Below, piece by piece: positions 12,001 through 18,000 of a DNA stretch of 25,869 nucleotides (positions within the stretch are counted from its first letter, which is position 1; each line of letters begins with the position of its first letter). A program made the position numbers and the translations under genes. The stretch comes from Desulfobacterales bacterium (GTDB lineage Bacteria; Desulfobacterota; Desulfobacteria; Desulfobacterales; 4be13). The notes below the pieces were generated by a model. That model saw nothing but the letters and a program-made list of their open reading frames with translations, did not search any database and had not been told where the DNA came from. The stretch covers positions 1 through 25,869 of the forward strand of contig JAOZLU010000002.1 of assembly GCA_029934695.1 (NCBI GenBank), read 5' to 3'.

Positions 12001-15000
12001 TAGAGCCGGAGAAACTTGACCCGGGTGAAAACTTGGGCGGTTTCGGATTCGATTCCATCTCTCTCAAAATGCTGGCCGATGACATCTGCGAGACGTTTCA
12101 GATCGAAATATTGCCGTCCGTCTTTTTTGCCCACTCCGACATCCGCAGGCTGGGGGCGTATCTGCTTGAGACCTATCCGGAAATCAGAGCGTATTATGAT
12201 GCAAGGCCCGGAGAGGAACAGGCTGAACAGGAGATGACAGATTCTGAAGCGGAGTTTGCGGCCGTCCCTGAGACTGTGCTGAGTCCCAGAGACTCCGGGC
12301 GCGTCTCTGTCAGAGAGAAAACAGAACCGGAACCTGTCCCAGTGATCTCTGAGACTGTTCTGAATCCCGGAGACTCCGGACGCGTCTCTGCCAAAGGAGA
12401 GACAGAACAGGAACCCATAGCAGTGATCGGAATGCACGGGATATTCCCGGGATCGAAAACACTGGCCGAATTCTGGAGAAACTTGGAATCCCAAGCGGAT
12501 ATGATCACCGAAATCCCCAAAAAACGATGGAATTGGGAAGCGTATTACGGAGATCCAGACGTTGAAAAAAACAAGATCCATTCAAAATGGGGCGGTTTTA
12601 TCACGAATGCGGATAAGTTTGACCCCCGGTTCTTCAGAATAACTCCCCATGAGGCCAGGCTGATGGATCCCCAGCACCGTCTGTTTACAGAGACTGTCTG
12701 GAAAACGGTTGAAGATGCGGGCTACAGATCATCGGAACTGTCAGGAAGGTCAGTGGGCGTTTTTGCGGGTATGCAGTTTAATGATTATTATCAGCTTCTG
12801 ATGCTTCAGAATGAGAATGACGCGCAGATCGGAACGGGGAACGCGGATGCCATGCTCGCCAACCGCATTTCGTTTCTGATGGACTGGCACGGTCCGAGCG
12901 AGTCAATTGACACCGCGTGTTCAAGCAGTCTGGTCGCGGTTCATCGGGCCGTGAAATCCATCCACGCCGGTGAGTGTGAGATGGCCGTGGCCGGCGGAGT
13001 CAGCCTGATGCTTCATCCGGGATCAATGATTGCCGCGGGGCAGTTGGGGATTTTATCTCCGGACGGCAGATGCAAAACCTTTGACAAAAGCGCGGACGGT
13101 TATGTCAAAGGCGAAGGAGTGGCCGCGGTGCTGTTAAAGCCTCTCAGCAGAGCCGTTGCAGACCATGACAACATTTACGCGGTGATCAGAGGCTCCGCGG
13201 TCAATCACGGGGGAAGAGCCTCCTCCCTGACCGCTCCCAACTCCGAAGCCCAGGCTGATTTGCTGGTCTCAGCTTATGGAGATGCGGGGATATCGCCTGA
13301 AACCGTAACTTTTTTGGAACTGCACGGCACTGGCACGGAATTGGGAGACCCTGTGGAGATCGAAGGCATAAAAAAAGCCTTTGAATTGCTCGCAGAAAAA
13401 AATCGGCATCCGGAGGATAATAAACCGGAAGAGAAAAAAACAAATCAGAAGACATATTATTGCGGGCTTGGATCGGTCAAGACCAACATAGGACATCTGG
13501 AGCCTGCGGCCGGCATCGCAGGCATGATCAAGGTGATCCTTGCCATGCAGAACCGGAAACTGCCCGGAACCCCCCATTTTCAGACACTCAATCCGTATAT
13601 CAAACTTCATGATACCCCCTTTTATGTGGTGGAAAAGACCCGGGACTGGGAAAGACTCCGGGGTGAAAACGGGAATCCCGTACCCCGTCGGGCCGGGATC
13701 AGTTCTTTTGGCTTTGGCGGGGCAAACGCGCATGTTATTCTGGAGGAAGGGCCGGAGACCTCTCACCACTCTGTCCCCGATTCTCATCCCTCACTCCATC
13801 TCATCCTGCTGTCCGCCAGAAATGAGGAGAGGCTTCGTGCTTATGCTGCTGAGATGAAGGACTTTTCAGATCAGATAGCAGAGACTGAAAATCCGGTACC
13901 GTTCTCTCTTGAAAATATGGCCTACACATTGCAGACCGGTCGGGAACAGATGGCAGTCCGGCTGGCGATTGCGGTTTCAGATATTGATGAACTGAAAGAT
14001 CGCCTGACCCGCTTTGTTCAGGGAGATAAGGATATCGAAACGCTTTATCAGGGCAAAGTCGGAAGGAATAAAGCCGGACTTCTGATCGAAGGAGAAGAGA
14101 GAGATGCTTATATAAGTAGCCTCATCAGGAAAAAGAATATCGGGAAACTGGCGCAGATGTGGGTTTCGGGCGCGGAGATTGACTGGAGGCTCCTGTATTC
14201 CGATGGAACGCGGACCCGGGTTTCCCTTCCCACATATCCGTTTGCGAGAGAGCGATATTGGATAGAGACAAAAGGCAGGCAACACGCAAAAAGCGGAAAT
14301 GCCGAGAGGCTTCATCCGCTCATTGACGGTATGGCCCCCGATCTTAGTCTGGCCCGGGGCGGTGTGGTGTTCCAGAAGCAATTGAAACAGTCAGACCCGA
14401 TCCTGAGCGATCACCGGATTCATGACCGGCCAGTGCTGCCCGGGGCTGCTTATCTGGAAATGATTTATGCGGCAACTGGGATGATCAGAAAGGAGACCTG
14501 CTTCCGGATTTCCCGGATGGTCTGGCACCAGCCTCTGGTGACAACAGATGACAAAAAGACTGTGCATATCCTCATCAGGGAAAAGGGGGATCGCCTTGGC
14601 TGTCAGATTCAGGCATACGACGGAGATCAGGTCATCACCCATGCCACAGGAGAGATTGTCTCAGATCACGAAAAGACTCCGGAGCAGCGCATCCCCATAG
14701 AAGCGATTAAAGCCGGGGCATCCTGTGAGATCGACAGAAAGACTCTTTACCGCGGCTTTCAAAAGACCGGCTTATGTTACGGTGACTATTTCCAGGGGCT
14801 GAAACAGATATGGGGAAACAACGAAGAAGCCTTAGGACTGATATGTATCCCGCGGGCTTATGAGGACGAGCTCTCCTCTTATACGCTTCATCCCGCACTG
14901 ACAGACGCTGCACTGCAAACCGTCGCCGGGATCGCATCTCATCCTGATGACACAGCAGGCCGGCCCCTGTTAGTCCCTTTTGCTGTTGAATCGGTTGAAA

Positions 15001-18000
15001 TATTGCATCCGCCTGAGGCCTCGGGTTATGCATACATAACAACAGCGGGACCTCATCGGTTTCACTTGGCAATTTCGGATGAGACCGGCCGGGTTTGTGT
15101 GAAATTCCGTGATGTGTCGTTCAAGGTGCTCCCGGAACCACTTCAGGATTTCTTTTATGAACCCAGGCGGGTTCGGGCCGAGGAGGAACATGACCTTATG
15201 ACAGGCACCCGGTATCCGGAAGGCGAGAAGGATGACACTCCAAGTCTCCCCGGACTCCGAACTCCGGACCTGAGTCTGACAACAGAGGAAGTTGAAACAC
15301 TGCCGGCCGATGCCCCCGAGGACCGTCCCGGGAACCCTGTACTCTCTGATGGCACCGATCCCCGTACTGCCGCGGTCGAAAAAATCATCGCAGCGTGTGT
15401 GAGCGATGTCTTGGGAGTGGAAATTGAAGAAATCGACAGAGAAGGACAGTTTTCGGATTACGGAGTGGATTCTCTCACAGGAATCAGGCTTGTCAACAAA
15501 GTGACTTCTATCTTTGACATCACGCTCAGGATAACCATAATATTTGATTATGCCAATATAAAAGAACTGGCCTCTTACTTATGTGCCGAATACCGGGAAA
15601 AGATTTCAGAAATTGTGTCTGAAAATATCCGTGAAGAGCATTCTGAACCGCCTGAAATAACGACATCGGATATTCTTTTTCACGAGGAGCATATAACAAA
15701 GCCTGAGTCGCCCCTCAGTGACATAGCCATAATCGGAATGTCAGGCCGGTTTCCAGATGCTGACAATATCTGGGAATTTTGGCAAAACCTTGCCGCAGGA
15801 AAGGATTCTGTTACCGGGATTCCGGAAGAACGACGGAATGCCGGCGGTTATTATGAACCGGAGCCGGACAGAACTTACAGCATAAGGGGAGGGTTTCTGA
15901 AGGATATTGACAAATTTGACCCGCTGTTTTTTAATATGTCCGGCAGAGAAGCAGAACTTACTGATCCCAGGCAGCGCATATTTCTGCAGGAATGCTGGAC
16001 CGCGCTGGAGGATGCGGGATATGCAGGCGAAGCCGTCTCCGGTATGCGATGCGGCGTATTCGCGGGTGTCAGCGAAGGAGATTATCAGACGCGGATGGAA
16101 CAGGCAGGCGTGGATACTGAACCGCAGACATTCTGGGGCAACGCGGCATCTGTTCTCGTCTCAAGAATCGCCTATTTTCTGAATCTCAAAGGCCCGGCTG
16201 TCGCGATTGACACTGCATGCTCCTCTTCCCTTACGGCCGTCCATCTGGCCTGTCAGAGCATCCGATCAGGTGAAAGTGAAATGGCCCTGGCCGGGGGCGT
16301 TTTTGTCTGTATCACCCCGAGATATTATATTCTGGCGGGCAATGCAGGTATGCTCTCCTCCGAAGGCAGGTGCAAGGCATTTGACGACTCGGCAGACGGA
16401 TTTGTGCCCGGCGAGGGGGTTGCCGCACTGATTCTCAAGCCGCTCGACACGGCTGTAAAAGACGGGGATCACATCTATGGCGTGATAAAAGGCTCCGGCC
16501 TCAATCAGGACGGAAAAACTAACGGGATTACCGCGCCCAGTGCTCTTTCACAGACAACGCTTGAATTGTCGGTCTATGAAAAATCCGGCATCCACCCGGG
16601 AACCATCACTTATGTGGAAACCCATGGCACGGGTACGAAGCTGGGAGATCCCATTGAGATTGAAGCCCTGACCAAAGCCTTTGGAAAATACACGGATAAA
16701 AAAGGATATTGCGCTGTGGGATCCGTAAAAACCAATATCGGACATGCTGCAGCAGCGTCAGGTGCCGCAAGTCTGATCAAAGTGCTGCTCTCTTTCAAAT
16801 ATAAGCAGATTCCGCCATCTCTGAATTTCAAGCAGGAGAACGCCTATATCCGTTTCAGAGAAACGCCGTTTTATGTGAATACCCGGCTTCAGGACTGGAA
16901 GTCCCAAGAGAACACACCGACGCGGGCCGCGGTCAGTTCATTCGGATTCAGCGGCACAAACGCCCATCTGGTGATAGAGGAATACAGGCATGAACAGTTG
17001 TCCGTGAGCAATGAACCGCAGATTATTCTGCTCTCTGCGAAAACCCGGGAAAGACTCAGGGCTTATGCTGAAAAAGTGGCGGACTTTCTGGAAAAGCATA
17101 AGGGGTTGCAGGGGGATTTCATACTCCGGGACATGGCTTGGACATTGCAGACAGCGCGGGAGGCCATGGAGGAACGATTGGCTGCTGTGGTTTCGGATCC
17201 GGATGAACTGACAGAAAAGCTGAGGCGGTTTGCTGAGGGGCAGAGGGATACAGAGAATCTTTATTTTGGAAATGGTTTCGCGGATAAAGCCGGCTCTGCC
17301 GATCTGTTCGGAGAAAATGATGTCACCAGCCTTATCAGGAAGAGAGAAAACAGCAAACTCGCGCAATTGTGGGTATCGGGCGTAAAGATTGACTGGAATC
17401 TGCTCTATTCGGAACAGCAAAGGCCCGGGCGTATGCCTCTGCCCACCTATCCTTTTGCCAAAGAGCGGTACTGGCCGGAGAAGCCAATCGTCAACCGTCA
17501 ACCGTCAACCGTCAGCCAACAAAGTCTTCATCCCATGATAGACAGCAATGAATCCACTTTGGAGGAGCAGTGTTTTAAGAAGGTTTTTCAAAAAGAAGAC
17601 TTTTATCTGAAAGATCATATTGTGGGCGGAGAAGTTCTTCTGCCCGGGGCTGCTTTCCTGGAAATGGCAAGAGCTGCAGGAAATCTGGCTCGGAGAACAT
17701 TGAGAGTAAAGAGGCTCACCAGCGTGATTTGGACTGCTCCGCTCAAAATCGGAGATACACCCAAAGAGGTCTTTATCAGCCTGTGGCCTGATGAAGAGAG
17801 GGTCGAATATGAGATGGTGACGATCTCTGACGGAAATGGACATCGGCAGGTTCATGCCCGGGGAAAGCTGATCTATGAAAATGATCGTCTTGCCGACGCA
17901 GAAAGGGTTGATATTGAGGCGATCCGAGACCGCTGTCCAGAGCGGATGACACCTGAAGAATGTTATTCGCTGTTTCAGGCCCGGGGACTCCGTTACGGTC

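Larger units (their letters stand above)
8520..12180 (+). other. PKS module 3: KS-ATd-KR-ACP
   Basis: KS3 (about 8520-9828) has Cys2982 in DTACSGS, His3117 in ETHGTGT and His3163 in TNIGH. ATd3 (about 9865-10330) ends YPFGGERYSI, so the usual Trp of this motif is Ser. The half-KR starts near 10410. Catalytic KR3 (about 11140-11800) has TGGAGGLG and Tyr3835 in CDYAVAN. HAAG is followed by IVSANP, so like KR1 it lacks the B-type Asp. ACP3 (about 11943-12175) carries Ser3992 in GFDSI and the phrase FFAHSDIR, shared with ACP1. The module looks like a duplicate of module 1 lying about 8.5 kb downstream, extended by a palindromic insertion between the two KR halves at 11094-11124. Confidence 0.93.

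Noticed and set aside
4953..12581. Long open frames on the minus strand (4953-5636, 8106-8780, 11922-12581)
   Set aside because: They lie wholly opposite conserved PKS domains or linkers, have no recognisable protein family, and reflect the codon use of the plus-strand gene.
12408..13758. KS4 as a non-elongating KS
   Set aside because: The Cys, HGTGT and NIGH motifs are all intact, so inactivity cannot be read from the sequence.
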